64,000 bases of DNA from the NCBI GenBank assembly GCA_025699025.1, contig JAILWJ010000001.1, positions 354,488 through 418,487 on the forward strand. Direction: 5' to 3'. The notes under the pieces are model-generated. The model did no database searches and was not told where the DNA came from. It saw nothing but the letters and a program-made list of their open reading frames with translations. The stretch comes from Nitrosarchaeum sp. GTDB taxonomy: Archaea; Thermoproteota; Nitrososphaeria; Nitrososphaerales; Nitrosopumilaceae. Position 1 is the first letter of the stretch, and every line of letters begins with the position of its first letter. This document shows, in pieces, positions 50,564 through 60,516 of the stretch. Position numbers and translations under genes: made by a program.

Positions 50564-51436
50564 ATGAGCTTTCTTGATTTATACCTGAACCGAAACCCTT
50601 TGATTACCGCGTCTGGCGAAGGAAGTCCTGTAGCTACCGTATTTGGCATTCCTTTTGATTCTACTCATTCCTACAAGCCTGGATGCAGGTTTGGCCCGGA
50701 TGTAATTCGTGATGCTTTTAACAACATTGAGATATTTCACCCCGACCTTGGTATAGATCTTGAAACTGCAAATATTGAAGATTTGGGAAACACAACCCAC
50801 ACCGTTTCTCCAAGCGAGATGATTGACATGGTAAAAAAAATCACCACTGAACTTGTTGCAAGAAAAAAACAGCTCTTCATTTTAGGGGGCGAACACTCTT
50901 TGACATATGGCACATACATGAGCTTTCCAAAAGAAACTGGTTATGTCGTATTTGATGCGCACTATGATCTGCGAGATGAATTTGCAGATACCAAGCTTAG
51001 CCATGCCGCATATCTTCGAAGAATTGTAGAGGAGAGAGGGTCTGATAATATCTTGCATGTAGGAGCCAGATCCTTTGTAAAAGAAGAGCTTGAATTCCTC
51101 AAAGAAAACAACATTAAAACAATCACAGATAGGCAAGTAAGATCAGGTAAAGGCCCTGAAATTCTAAAACAATTTGCATCGTCATTTGATTCGTTGTATG
51201 CAAGCTTTGATCTTGATGTCCTAGACCCTGCATATGCTCCAGGCGTTGGAAATCCAGAGGCAGTTGGAATGACTTCACGTGAGCTATTTGATTTGATTTA
51301 TTCGCTTGGAGATACCACGGTGACTGGGGTTGATATTGTGGAATTAAATCCTCAGTTTGATAATGGTTCTACTGCATCTATTGCTGCCAAGATAATGTCT
51401 ACGTTAATTGCCCTTAATGTGGCTCAAAATCATTAA
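50564..51436 (+). CDS. speB: Agmatinase/arginase-family ureohydrolase
   Basis: The 290-residue enzyme has the binuclear manganese ligands in GGEHSLTYG (about 108), FDAHYDLRDEF, and SFDLDVLDPAYAPG, all intact. It would split urea from agmatine or an aminopropyl-agmatine, a step of polyamine synthesis, and so could supply substrate for deoxyhypusine synthase. It is co-transcribed with thrS (3-bp gap). The choice agmatinase versus other ureohydrolase rests on overall resemblance. Confidence 0.88.
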   Translation: MSFLDLYLNRNPLITASGEGSPVATVFGIPFDSTHSYKPGCRFGPDVIRDAFNNIEIFHPDLGIDLETANIEDLGNTTHTVSPSEMIDMVKKITTELVARKKQLFILGGEHSLTYGTYMSFPKETGYVVFDAHYDLRDEFADTKLSHAAYLRRIVEERGSDNILHVGARSFVKEELEFLKENNIKTITDRQVRSGKGPEILKQFASSFDSLYASFDLDVLDPAYAPGVGNPEAVGMTSRELFDLIYSLGDTTVTGVDIVELNPQFDNGSTASIAAKIMSTLIALNVAQNH

Positions 51437-51504
51437 ATCTTGTTGACCATTACATAACACAAGTTACTCTTGCGAGTTTTATCCAAATTTTTCTAATTGA
51501 TTAT

Positions 51505-51666
51505 ATGGATACGATCGATTCATGTAGAAATTGTGGAGAATGTCTTGAAGTTATGCATACCTGTATGGTGTGTGAACAACCGTCAAAATTCCAGTGTGCA
51601 AACTGCTTTCATTATGTGGAAGACCCACTTCATACAGAATGTATGATATTTGATGATTCACTATGA
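51505..51666 (+). CDS. 53-residue Cys/His-rich miniprotein (B-box-like)
   Basis: Eight to nine cysteines and three histidines in 53 residues: C7, C10 and C13, C20 and C23, C31 and C34, H36, then H44 and C47. The order CxxCxxC, CxxC, CxxC, HxxxC is like a B-box or similar two-zinc finger. TATA-like sequence lies upstream. No homologue recognised; likely a protein- or nucleic-acid-binding module. Confidence 0.68.
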   Translation: MDTIDSCRNCGECLEVMHTCMVCEQPSKFQCANCFHYVEDPLHTECMIFDDSL

Positions 51667-51739
51667 TTTGAGCCTAGATTGCAAAGAAATATCCTTTATT
51701 TTTGTCATTTTTTATATACGTGGCATTTAGGGGAATTCT

Positions 51740-52312
51740 GTGTTAAATAACCTCCGAGACCGTCTAAAACCCCGTCTTGAAAAGATTGGCAAAGGATTTG
51801 CATCAACCGGACTGTCCCCGAATTTTTGGACTGGCGTTGGTCTTGCATTTGCAATGGCTTCGGCTGTAGTCTATGGATTGGGACTGGAATATGGGCTGAT
51901 CTTTGGTGGCTTCTTGTTGCTTGCTTCCGGATTCTTTGATATGGTTGATGGACAGGTTGCCAGAGTCACTGGAAAGACATCTCATAAAGGTGCTTATCTT
52001 GATTCAATGTTTGACAAAATTGCCGAGGTTGCAATCTTTTTTGGAATATTGATTGGTGGATATGTCGAACCATACCTTGTGTTTTTGGCAATTACGTTGT
52101 CACTTTTAGTAAGCTATGCCCGTGCAAAGTCAGATGCAATAAATATAAAATTACAGGGGGTGGGAATAGGAGAGCGCGCAGAGAGATTACTGGCAATTGC
52201 AATTATTGGCATCATAGGTTTTATGGACCTTGCAGTAATAATCGTAGTCGTAATAGCTGGAATAACATTAATTCAAAGAATGATTGTGACTGCTAAAAGC
52301 ATTAGCGAGTAA
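51740..52312 (+). CDS. CDP-alcohol phosphatidyltransferase (archaetidylinositol phosphate synthase-like)
   Basis: Integral membrane enzyme of 190 residues that joins a CDP-archaeol lipid and an alcohol, probably inositol phosphate. The signature D-x2-D-G-x2-A-R-x8-G-x3-D-x3-D is seen in DMVDGQVARVTGKTSHKGAY followed by LDSMFDKIAE. About five to six membrane segments follow the active site. The start is GTG at 51740. It makes polar head groups of archaeal membrane lipids. Confidence 0.88.
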   Translation: MLNNLRDRLKPRLEKIGKGFASTGLSPNFWTGVGLAFAMASAVVYGLGLEYGLIFGGFLLLASGFFDMVDGQVARVTGKTSHKGAYLDSMFDKIAEVAIFFGILIGGYVEPYLVFLAITLSLLVSYARAKSDAINIKLQGVGIGERAERLLAIAIIGIIGFMDLAVIIVVVIAGITLIQRMIVTAKSISE

Positions 52313-52314
52313 TA

Positions 52315-52602
52315 CTAACGTAGTTTTCCACGTTTTCTTCTACTGTCAGCTGATCTAATCTTTAGAATCTTAAAATGAATCGCACATGATATACAATACC
52401 ACTTTAGAACTGTAGGTGATGCAATGTATGCCCCTTGGGCTCGTAGCTCTTTTGCTAATGTGTGTTCTACCAAGTTTAATCTTGATGTGACTTTTTTTGC
52501 CTTATCCTTTGGAACAGTGGAACCGCAGTTAGTGCATTGTACTACTCCTGTTGAACCTTTTCCTCCTTTTGTTCTTCCTCTACTTGCACGCTTTAGTGGC
52601 AT
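52315..52602 (-). CDS. rps26e: Ribosomal protein S26e
   Basis: The 95-residue small-subunit protein has the conserved basic start MPLKRASRGRTKGGKG, a CTNC/CISC zinc finger (residues about 23-26 and 71-74) and a basic C-terminus RRKRGKLR. It is located in the mRNA exit region of the ribosome. Presence in Thaumarchaeota and eukaryotes supports the organism call. It converges with the lipid-synthase gene, 2 bp apart. Confidence 0.94.
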   Translation of the reverse strand: MPLKRASRGRTKGGKGSTGVVQCTNCGSTVPKDKAKKVTSRLNLVEHTLAKELRAQGAYIASPTVLKWYCISCAIHFKILKIRSADSRRKRGKLR

Positions 52603-52731
52603 GAACAGACAATATTTTTCCTCCTTATATTCTTGCGGATATTTAATGAAATTTTCATATTTTGAGGCTAAAAATTAACAAAAAATCAAGCATGTTTTAA
52701 TTGTAGATCGATTTTCTATCTTTGATAGTTA

Positions 52732-52839
52732 ATGCGCGGGTTATGCCATGTCTGTTTTAAATCAAATGTTGATCTTGTGTTGTTAAAGGGTATGATTCTT
52801 TGTCATGAATGCTTTGAGAAAAAGAATGCAAAAAACTAA
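52732..52839 (+). CDS. 35-residue CxxC miniprotein
   Basis: Starts MRGLCHVCFKSN and ends with ILCHECFEKKNAKN: C5-x-x-C8 and C24-x-x-C27 form a complete small zinc knuckle with a hydrophobic linker. ATG and TAA are clear, and the gene ends 27 bp before the PfkB kinase ATG. It is among the shortest genes in the window. Confidence 0.62.
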   Translation: MRGLCHVCFKSNVDLVLLKGMILCHECFEKKNAKN

Positions 52840-52866
52840 ATCACAATGCACATGCACTTTTAGAAC

Positions 52867-53736
52867 ATGAAACTGGCAATTTTTTCTCATTGTGCTATTG
52901 ACCATATTGTTCTGGAAGGCTCCACGTATCCACAAATTGGTGGTGCAGCATGCTATTGTGGCCTGACTGCAAGGCAATTCAAGTTTGATGTTGATCTGTT
53001 CACAAAGTTTGGAAAGGATTTTCCACAACAATACCTGGTAGACAACAAAATAAGATTTGAAAATGCTGAATCTGATAAACTAACAACGAAATTTGCAATA
53101 TCTATTGCTGGTGCTGATAGGACACTAAAGCTGGAAAACGAATGTGAGCCAATTGTATTTGATGGTACCGACGCCGACGGCTGCATAGTAAGTCCGATAT
53201 ACCATGAAATCTCAGACGATGTATTTTCAAGAATAAAAAAAGACTCAAACTTTACTCTAGTTGATCCTCAAGGATTTTTGCGAAGGATAGATTCACAAAA
53301 AAATATCATGTTGGAAAAGACTGATCTTGATTTATCTCATGTCAGTGCCATTAAAACGAATCCTGAAGAATCTAGGTGTCTTGTAAGTGGAACTCAGGAT
53401 GAAATGATGGTCGCGTTACAGAAAAAAGGAGTTCAATATGTACTCTATACAAATAAAACTGATGTCTCCTTACTTGTTAAAGATCGTGTTTATTCAATCA
53501 AACTTCCAAACAAAAATGTTCATGACACAACAGGAGTTGGTGATATATTTTGTGCTGCATTTTGCTGTACTATGATGAAGGAAAAAGATTTTCTGTGGGC
53601 ATTGTGTTTTGCAGGTGGTGCCGCGCAAGCAGCACTTGACTCTAAAGATGTTGGACTGTTAAAAATTCCATCTAAAGGCCAGGTTGAAACAAACGCTTCC
53701 TATTTCTATAATCTGGTCAAATACAGACAGATTTGA
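52867..53736 (+). CDS. PfkB-family carbohydrate/nucleoside kinase
   Basis: The 289-residue protein has an N-terminal substrate region with IGGAACYCGLTARQF and the C-terminal ATP/anion-hole motif HDTTGVGDIFCAAF with the catalytic Asp in GVGD. The central KTNPEESRCLV also fits. Substrate could be a sugar, inositol or nucleoside; the proximity of an inositol-phospholipid synthase gene is suggestive only. It is 39 bp before the NAD kinase gene. Confidence 0.88.
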   Translation: MKLAIFSHCAIDHIVLEGSTYPQIGGAACYCGLTARQFKFDVDLFTKFGKDFPQQYLVDNKIRFENAESDKLTTKFAISIAGADRTLKLENECEPIVFDGTDADGCIVSPIYHEISDDVFSRIKKDSNFTLVDPQGFLRRIDSQKNIMLEKTDLDLSHVSAIKTNPEESRCLVSGTQDEMMVALQKKGVQYVLYTNKTDVSLLVKDRVYSIKLPNKNVHDTTGVGDIFCAAFCCTMMKEKDFLWALCFAGGAAQAALDSKDVGLLKIPSKGQVETNASYFYNLVKYRQI

Positions 53737-53775
53737 TGCTTTATCCTTTTATTGTACAGCTCATTTTGAATCACT

Positions 53776-54777
53776 GTGCAAATAGGAATCTATGGCTCTG
53801 GGACCACTGAATCTGCAACAAGAACAATAAAAAAAATTCTAGATGACGCTGGAATCCAATCCTTTACAATATCTCCTAAATCAAAATCAAAACATGCAGA
53901 CTGCGTCATCGTTATGGGTGGGGATAAGGGCGTACGAAATTATTTTCATCGAACCATTGATTCCACATTGCCTGTACTTGGAATTACCGAAGGGGAGTCT
54001 AGTGGGTTTTTAGCCCAAGTTGATCTTCGTGAATTTTCCTCCTTTGTCAATGTCTTAAAGAAACAAAACTATGTGGTCGAAGAGGTTCCCAGACTTGGCG
54101 TAAAAATTGATGGAAAGAATGCATACCCTGTTCTAAACGATGTTGCAGTATTTTCTTCAAAGAGTGCAATGCTTATGGAACACACTTTACGTGTAAACGG
54201 CGAAGAAGTATGGCATGATAATAGTGACGGTATTATTGTCTCGACACCAATTGGCTCTTCTGCATATTCCATGTCTGCAGGCGGACCTGTAATTTTTCAA
54301 GATTCTCATGTTTTTGGTATAATTTCTGTAAACTCTCTGGATGTGACTAGACGGCCTATAATTGTGTCAAATACCAGCTCGATTGAAATTGATGACATTT
54401 CCGCTAGACTTCACTGTGAGGTCGTACTCGATGGATTGGATAGATATAAAGTAAATAAAATGGTTGAATGCACTCAATTTCTTCCAGCTGCAAAAATAAT
54501 CCGTCTCAAAAAAGATTCTACTGCAATATCTGCACTTGCAAAGAAAGTACATCTTGCAGAAGAATTGCTTAGTATGCCACCAAGCTCCAAGCTATTGCTA
54601 AAGACATTGGAGTATGAGGGGGCCTTGACACAAAAGGATCTTGCAAACAAAACATTACTTCCAGACAGGACAGTTCGATTAGCATTAAGTCATTTGTTAA
54701 AAAAGGGATATGTCAAAAAGAAAGTCTCAATTCGAGACGCAAGACAGAAAATATATGAAATATCCAAGATTGAATGA
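53776..54777 (+). CDS. nadK: NAD kinase fused to a C-terminal winged helix
   Basis: Phosphorylates NAD+ to NADP+. The first 250 residues show the family motifs VMGGDKGVRN (GGDG variant), GESSGFLAQ, LNDVAVFS and STPIGSSAYSMSAGGPV. The remaining 75 residues form a winged helix (LLLKTLEYEGALTQKDLANK; DRTVRLALSHLLKKGYVKKK). The domain fusion is unusual, and could make the enzyme a DNA-binding redox sensor or be a simple dimer module. It starts at GTG. NadM is also encoded in the window. Confidence 0.88.
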   Translation: MQIGIYGSGTTESATRTIKKILDDAGIQSFTISPKSKSKHADCVIVMGGDKGVRNYFHRTIDSTLPVLGITEGESSGFLAQVDLREFSSFVNVLKKQNYVVEEVPRLGVKIDGKNAYPVLNDVAVFSSKSAMLMEHTLRVNGEEVWHDNSDGIIVSTPIGSSAYSMSAGGPVIFQDSHVFGIISVNSLDVTRRPIIVSNTSSIEIDDISARLHCEVVLDGLDRYKVNKMVECTQFLPAAKIIRLKKDSTAISALAKKVHLAEELLSMPPSSKLLLKTLEYEGALTQKDLANKTLLPDRTVRLALSHLLKKGYVKKKVSIRDARQKIYEISKIE

Positions 54778-54852
54778 TCTTAAGTGCTGAAACATTTTTG
54801 TATTTGACAAATCATGATGCTATGCCCCTGAAATGTATTTTGTGTACTGTCT

Positions 54853-56469
54853 TTATTTGATCTGACTGTTATTCTCTGATGCTGCTTTTACAAACGCCTC
54901 AAATGCTTGCTCTGGATATCCTGGCCTGCTGTTAAACTCTGGATGGAACTGTACCCCTAGATAGAATCTATGGCTGGGCATCTCTAATATTTCCATCCTT
55001 TTTCCATTGTCACTATATGCTGAAAAAATCATTCCATTCTTTTCCAAATCTGGTATGTATTTTTGGTTGATCTCGTATCTGTGTCTGTGTCTTTTTGATA
55101 TTGTATCTGCGTTGTAAATTTTATGTGCAATTGTATTTTGTTTTATGATTATGTCGTTTGCACCTAATCTTAGCGAACCTCCCATATCTGATATATTTTT
55201 TTGTTCTGGCAGCAAATCTACAATTGGGTTTTTTGTATCTTGTTTTATCTCAGTTGAATTTGCATCGTCTAATCTAAGCACATTTCTGGCAAATGCAATT
55301 GCAGCTAGTTGGAATCCAAAACATATTCCAAGATATGGGATGTTTTTCTCTCTTGCATAGTTTGCAGTCTTTATGATTCCTTCAGAACCTCTTACGCCAA
55401 ATCCTCCCGGAACTAATACTCCGTCATAGTTTGATAATGTGTCATAGTTGGTAATTGATTCTGAATCTATCCACTCGATATCTACCGAACAGCCAATCTT
55501 TGCCCCTGCATGTTTTAGTGCATGATTTACACTGACATAGCTATCACTTAATGTGACATATTTTCCCACCATTGCAATTTTGACTTTTCTTTCCTCATGG
55601 TTTATCATGGATTCTGTAATCGCGTTCCACTTGTCCCAGTTTGCTGATGCGTTGACCATTCCCACTTTTTCAAACTTTTTGAAAATAGAGTCTAAGATCC
55701 CCTGATCATAGAGAATTTGTGGCACGTGAAATATTGACTTTACATCATGGCATGACAGCACATCATTTACTCCGACGTTTGTGAATAATGCGATCTTTTT
55801 CTTTGTCTTCTCTTCTAGTGGAAGTGTGCATCTTACTGCTAGAAAGTCTGGCTGAATACCAATTCTTCTTAGTTCCTGAACACTGTGCTGAGTTGGTTTT
55901 GTCTTTTGCTCTCCTACTACATCTAGTGATGGCGCCAAAGTAACATGTACAAAAATGACATTTTGAGGACCTTCTTCTACTCGCATCTGTCTTAGAGCCT
56001 CCAAAAATGGCAGTGATTCAATATCGCCCACAGTTCCACCGCATTCTACAATTAGAAAATCTAGTTTTTCCTCGGTTGCGATTTTTTTGATTCTGTCTTT
56101 GATTTCATCAGTAACATGAGGGATAATCTGGACACATGCACCAAGATATTCCCCCTTTCTTTCCGCCTCTATGACTGAGGAATATACTTGAGCTGTTGTA
56201 ATGTTGTGAGTTTTTGGGATGTTTTGGTTTAGAAATCTTTCATAGTTTCCAATGTCCATATCGCACTCTCCGCCATCCTCAGTAACAAAGACCTCCCCAT
56301 GAGCAACAGGATTCATTGTTCCTGCATCATAGTTTAGATATGGATCTATCTTTACGCAGGAAACTTTTTGATCTGCTAACTGTAGGAGTTTTGCAATTGA
56401 TGACGTAGTGACTCCCTTTCCCAGGCCTGACATTACACCACCAGTGACAAAAATAAATTTCGTCTGCAC
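54853..56469 (-). CDS. pyrG: CTP synthase
   Basis: Makes CTP from UTP, ATP and glutamine. The 538-residue protein has the N-terminal synthase domain with FVTGGVMSGLGKGVTTSSIA and the C-terminal glutaminase with GICFGFQLAAIAF (nucleophile Cys) and VQFHPEFNSRP (His-Glu). I choose GTG at 56469 because homologues begin MQTKFIFVTGG; a TTG at 56478 in frame would add three residues. It is divergent from the cupredoxin gene. Confidence 0.95.
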   Translation of the reverse strand: MQTKFIFVTGGVMSGLGKGVTTSSIAKLLQLADQKVSCVKIDPYLNYDAGTMNPVAHGEVFVTEDGGECDMDIGNYERFLNQNIPKTHNITTAQVYSSVIEAERKGEYLGACVQIIPHVTDEIKDRIKKIATEEKLDFLIVECGGTVGDIESLPFLEALRQMRVEEGPQNVIFVHVTLAPSLDVVGEQKTKPTQHSVQELRRIGIQPDFLAVRCTLPLEEKTKKKIALFTNVGVNDVLSCHDVKSIFHVPQILYDQGILDSIFKKFEKVGMVNASANWDKWNAITESMINHEERKVKIAMVGKYVTLSDSYVSVNHALKHAGAKIGCSVDIEWIDSESITNYDTLSNYDGVLVPGGFGVRGSEGIIKTANYAREKNIPYLGICFGFQLAAIAFARNVLRLDDANSTEIKQDTKNPIVDLLPEQKNISDMGGSLRLGANDIIIKQNTIAHKIYNADTISKRHRHRYEINQKYIPDLEKNGMIFSAYSDNGKRMEILEMPSHRFYLGVQFHPEFNSRPGYPEQAFEAFVKAASENNSQIK

Positions 56470-56565
56470 GTTTATCAAATGAATATCTAGTTTTTGTATG
56501 TTTTGTCGATCTTACATTTTGGTCATGTATGATAAATAAATTTGAAATACTTGTATCATGTTTAG

Positions 56566-57390
56566 ATGGTGTTGAAATATTCAGTTCTTGCCTTGCCTTT
56601 ATTAATTATCTTGTTTTTGGGAATTGGTGTCAATGTTTACGCAGAAAAGACACATGTTATAAAAATTCCTTCTGGTGCGTCTGATCCAAATGCTCCCTTC
56701 TTTTGGTCTGAGAAGAATACAGGTATTACTACAGGTGAGATTACCGTGCATCCTGGAGATTCTGTGACTTGGGAGAATGCAGATACTGCATTTCATACAA
56801 TTACTTCTGTAACCCGTGAGGGTGAGATTGATGGGTTGTTTGACAGCGGGTTTTTTACTGCAGGTAAATCTTATACTCGACAATTTGCCCAATTGGGAGA
56901 TTTTTTCTATTTCTGTAGTATTCATCCTTGGATGACTGGTGTGGTTCACGTAGTCAAGAACCCTGGTAGCGTTCAGACAATTCATAATGTCGGTTCTGGC
57001 CTTAGTGATACCGGCGTAGGATATGAGGTAAAATACATTTTAGACACGAGCCTGGAAAATACGGTCGAAATTAACCGCAATGACAACACAATCACATTTA
57101 GAATTTCTGATATCACTCAAAATGATCAACTTATACTGATTTTGCCATTTGAGGTCATAGAGGATCCCAATAGTGTATGGGTTGATGGGGTCATGACAAC
57201 ATTTTTGTCAGAAGATACACAAGATGGCAAAAAACTCACCATTCCAATTTCGGCAGACAGTAAAGAAATCAAGGTGATGGGTACTCGTGTAATTCCTGAA
57301 TTTGGGTTTCTTGCAATGGGCATTCTCAGTGCGGGCATATTCTCTGTACTATTGATCGCCCGCTCCAAACTTAAATTACATGATTCTTAA
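56566..57390 (+). CDS. Blue-copper (cupredoxin) protein with PEFG C-terminal sorting signal
   Basis: The 274-residue exported protein has a signal peptide (cut near VYA, residue 26) and a plastocyanin-type domain with type-1 copper ligands H77 (FHT), C117 and H120 (FCSIHPW) and M123. A second beta-rich domain follows. The C-terminus has PEFG at 244-247, a hydrophobic helix and a basic RSKLKLH tail, the PEFG-CTERM archaeosortase signal known from Thaumarchaeota. It is likely an electron carrier or surface copper protein outside the membrane, in keeping with the copper-rich respiration of ammonia oxidisers. Confidence 0.92.
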   Translation: MVLKYSVLALPLLIILFLGIGVNVYAEKTHVIKIPSGASDPNAPFFWSEKNTGITTGEITVHPGDSVTWENADTAFHTITSVTREGEIDGLFDSGFFTAGKSYTRQFAQLGDFFYFCSIHPWMTGVVHVVKNPGSVQTIHNVGSGLSDTGVGYEVKYILDTSLENTVEINRNDNTITFRISDITQNDQLILILPFEVIEDPNSVWVDGVMTTFLSEDTQDGKKLTIPISADSKEIKVMGTRVIPEFGFLAMGILSAGIFSVLLIARSKLKLHDS

Positions 57391-57765
57391 CATATGTTAA
57401 AAAATAGTGTATAGTTTTTTACAACTGTTTTGAAACCCCATCTAGCATTTTTTATTTCTCTTTTGCCATACTATTTTGATAACTTCTAGATAGTGGTCCA
57501 TATATACAATCAAGTTCCCCTCAACTATCCCAAGTAAATTCGACCACTATCCTTTGACGGTATTTTTATTATTTTAACTCGTTACACTTCTGTCTCCCGG
57601 TATTGTGGGAATTTATGTAAAACACTTCCAGACATTTTAGGAATGATACAGCAAACAATCAGATTTTACTATGTCATTAATCGTGCAATCCATCTTTCTG
57701 CTACAAGATTTGTTGTTGTAATTTAATCATTGTAGTGTATTGTCTGTTTTGTGATTTGATTTGCT
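57391..57765. other. 375-bp gap with a 10-bp inverted repeat
   Basis: No gene found; a 27-codon frame at about 57640-57730 is unconvincing. GATAGTGGTC (57489-57498) and GACCACTATC (57542-57551) form a perfect inverted repeat around 43 bp, possibly a structured RNA or a site at the convergent ends of the cupredoxin and trpA genes. Confidence 0.4.
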
Positions 57766-58566
57766 CTAGAGATGGGTACTGTTTTTTAGATTTTTTGTAA
57801 ATCTGGCAATTACCGTCTCTAGTTTTGCTTGAGGTGTTTTTTCAATTATCTTCAGAAATGCACTGCCTACAATTACTGCATCTGCTCCTGCCTTGATGTA
57901 TTTTTTAACATCTTCTGCAGTCGATACTCCAAATCCTACGCCTAAGGGGATCTTGCCTTTGGTTTGTTTTTTTACATCCTTTATTGCTTTTAATGTATAA
58001 TTCTGAACTCCTGTCTTTACGCCTGTTGTGCCATAGACTGCAACTAAATACAAAAACCCTGATGATGCCTTTACAATCTTTGAAATTCGAATTTTGTTTG
58101 TATTTGGCGATACGAGAAATATCGTATCTGCACTGCCTTTTGCAGCTTGTATGTATTCTTTTGATTCTTCAATTGACATATCTGGTAGAATAAACCCATC
58201 AATTCCCGCCTTTTTTGCATCTTTGATAAATTTAGAATATCCTCTGTGATACAGAATATTTGTATATGTCATTAGGACCAGCGGGATATCTGTTTCCTCT
58301 CTGATCTTTTTTACGATTGAAAAGAATTTGGAAATTTTAGCTCCTTTTTCAAGAGATACGGTACTGGCATTTTGAATCACGGGTCCATCTGCCAGAGGAT
58401 CTGAAAATGGAAACCCCAATTCTATGATGTCTGCCCCTCCTTTGATCAAGCCCCGTACTACAGATATGGTTGCATTCTTGTTTGGGAACCCAACCATCAC
58501 ATATGCAATCAATGCCTTTTGGTTCTTGGCATCAAGCTCTGAGAATTTTTCTTTAATTCTTGACAT
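57766..58566 (-). CDS. trpA: Tryptophan synthase alpha subunit
   Basis: Splits indole-3-glycerol phosphate to indole. The 266-residue TIM barrel has the catalytic Glu in [17 protein letters not shown] and the Asp downstream in the same segment, and phosphate-binding GVGFGVS and [10 protein letters not shown]. It is the last gene of the operon; it overlaps trpB by 14 bp. Confidence 0.95.
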   Translation of the reverse strand: MSRIKEKFSELDAKNQKALIAYVMVGFPNKNATISVVRGLIKGGADIIELGFPFSDPLADGPVIQNASTVSLEKGAKISKFFSIVKKIREETDIPLVLMTYTNILYHRGYSKFIKDAKKAGIDGFILPDMSIEESKEYIQAAKGSADTIFLVSPNTNKIRISKIVKASSGFLYLVAVYGTTGVKTGVQNYTLKAIKDVKKQTKGKIPLGVGFGVSTAEDVKKYIKAGADAVIVGSAFLKIIEKTPQAKLETVIARFTKNLKNSTHL

Positions 58567-59743
58567 GCCTGTTCAAATAATTTTGTACTTCTTCAACGTC
58601 CTTGTCCCCTCGTCCTGACAGTGTTACTACTACTGATTCTGACTTTTTACTTTTTCTTGCAACCTTGACTGCTTCTGCAATCGCATGTGCCGATTCCAAA
58701 GCTGGAATTATGCCCTCTGTTCTTGTTAGTAGCAAAAACGCATCAATTACCTCGTTATCTGTTGCTGAGTGGTATTTTACTCGCTTAGTGTCTTTGAGAT
58801 AAGAATGCTCTGGACCCACACCTGGATAGTCAAGTCCTGCTGAAATACTGTGTGTTTCTGTAATTTGCCCCTCCGAATCTTGCAACAGATACGTCATCAT
58901 TCCATGTAACACTCCCTTGCTTCCAGCAGACAGTGTTGCTGAATGCCTCTTTGACTTTAATCCATGACCTGCCGCCTCCACGCCAATGATTTCAGCATTG
59001 GTATCTACCAATGGATAAAATGTTCCAATAGCGTTTGACCCTCCACCAACACAGGCAATTACCGTGTCTGGCGTTTTGTTGTTTATTTTTTTCATCTGTT
59101 TTTTTATCTCCTCTCCAATCACACTCTGAAAATCTCTAACCATTACTGGGTATGGGTGTGGCCCTACCGCAGAACCTAACAAGTAATAAGTTGTTTCTAT
59201 ATTCGTAATCCAGTCTCTGATTGCTTCATTTATTGCGTCTTTGAGCGTCTTTGAACCTGATTGGACAGGATGTACCTTGGAACCCAACAGGTTCATCCTA
59301 AATACATTTAGCTTTTGTCGTACCGTATCTTTGTATCCCATGTATACTTCGGCATTCATTCCCAAAACCGCACATGCCATGGCAGTCGCAACTCCGTGCT
59401 GTCCTGCACCTGTTTCTGCGATGATTCTTTTTTTGTTCATTTTTTTTGCAAGCAGTGCTTGTCCTAGTGTATTGTTTATTTTATGAGCCCCGCCGTGCAA
59501 CAGATCTTCTCGTTTGAGATATATTTTTGCACCTCCTATGCTGTCTGATAGGTTCTTTGCATAGTAAAGAGGTGTTGGCCTTCCGGCGTATTGTGTTAGA
59601 TAATAGTTTAATTCTTTTTTGAAATTTTTATCGTCTTTGAATTTAAGATAATTTTCTTCCAGCTCCTCAACTGCAGGGACAAGCGTCTCTGGTATGTATT
59701 TTCCACCAAACTCCCCAAATCTCCCATTCTTGGGATACTTCAA
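58553..59743 (-). CDS. trpB: Tryptophan synthase beta subunit
   Basis: PLP enzyme joining indole and serine. The 396-residue protein has the PLP lysine in [12 protein letters not shown], phosphate-binding GGGSNAIG, and [14 protein letters not shown] near the end of the catalytic domain; this is the standard TrpB1 form that pairs with TrpA. It overlaps trpC by 4 bp. Confidence 0.96.
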   Translation of the reverse strand: MKYPKNGRFGEFGGKYIPETLVPAVEELEENYLKFKDDKNFKKELNYYLTQYAGRPTPLYYAKNLSDSIGGAKIYLKREDLLHGGAHKINNTLGQALLAKKMNKKRIIAETGAGQHGVATAMACAVLGMNAEVYMGYKDTVRQKLNVFRMNLLGSKVHPVQSGSKTLKDAINEAIRDWITNIETTYYLLGSAVGPHPYPVMVRDFQSVIGEEIKKQMKKINNKTPDTVIACVGGGSNAIGTFYPLVDTNAEIIGVEAAGHGLKSKRHSATLSAGSKGVLHGMMTYLLQDSEGQITETHSISAGLDYPGVGPEHSYLKDTKRVKYHSATDNEVIDAFLLLTRTEGIIPALESAHAIAEAVKVARKSKKSESVVVTLSGRGDKDVEEVQNYLNRHVKN

Positions 59744-60516
59744 TATGCATTCACCAATTTTCTTACCTGCTCTTCGATATTATCGCTTTTCATTATGCTT
59801 GATCCTATCAAGAATGCATCTGCTCCGCACTTTTTTAGATATTGGATGTCTTCGGGGGTCTCAATTCCGCTCTCAGATAGTATTGGTCTTGTTTTCTTAT
59901 CATCCTGCAATACATTTTTTGTTGTATGTATGTCAATTTCCAACGTGTCAAGATTGCGATTATTTATCCCTATAAGATCTGCTTTGGTCTTTTGAGCATT
60001 TTCAAACTCTTGTTTCGTGTGGACTTCCAGTAGAATTTCTAGTCCTTGTTTGTGCCCATATTCAATAAACTCATCAATATCTTTAAGGAAACCCTGGTCA
60101 AACAAAGACTGGATAACCAGCATAAAATCAGCTCCTATTTTTCTTGCAGCATCTATCTGTACTTTATCAATCATGATATCTTTCATTAGCATTGGCACGT
60201 CTACTGCTTGCCGTACCTTCATAAAGTATTCAGGTGAACCATTAAACAGATGTGGTTGAGTTAGCACCGACAACGCTTTTGAGCCTCCTAGTATCATCTG
60301 ATTTGCAATGTTGACTGGGTCTGCGGGTGTCCTGATTTTTCCTAATGATGGAGAAGAAAACTTTATCTCTGTTAGTAATGTGGCGTGTTGGTTTGTTTTG
60401 ATGATTTGGATAAGGTCTTTGTTTGATTTTTGCAAGTTTGCATCTATCTCATAAACTCCGTCATCTATTGCCGCCCGTGAGTTGTTTACAAGTTTCCGCA
60501 AAATATTTTCAGCCAT
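59740..60516 (-). CDS. trpC: Indole-3-glycerol-phosphate synthase
   Basis: Closes the indole ring from 1-(2-carboxyphenylamino)-1-deoxyribulose phosphate. The 258-residue TIM barrel has [12 protein letters not shown] with catalytic Lys and Glu, then [21 protein letters not shown] and SESGIE. It is a single domain without a TrpF fusion, and no trpF gene follows or precedes it. It overlaps trpD by 8 bp. Confidence 0.95.
   Translation of the reverse strand: MAENILRKLVNNSRAAIDDGVYEIDANLQKSNKDLIQIIKTNQHATLLTEIKFSSPSLGKIRTPADPVNIANQMILGGSKALSVLTQPHLFNGSPEYFMKVRQAVDVPMLMKDIMIDKVQIDAARKIGADFMLVIQSLFDQGFLKDIDEFIEYGHKQGLEILLEVHTKQEFENAQKTKADLIGINNRNLDTLEIDIHTTKNVLQDDKKTRPILSESGIETPEDIQYLKKCGADAFLIGSSIMKSDNIEEQVRKLVNAY

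Noticed and set aside
57489-57551. tRNA-like element (TTCGA next to CCACTATC)
   Set aside because: Only 63 nt between the repeat ends, with no D-arm, anticodon arm or T-stem pairing, so it cannot fold as a tRNA.
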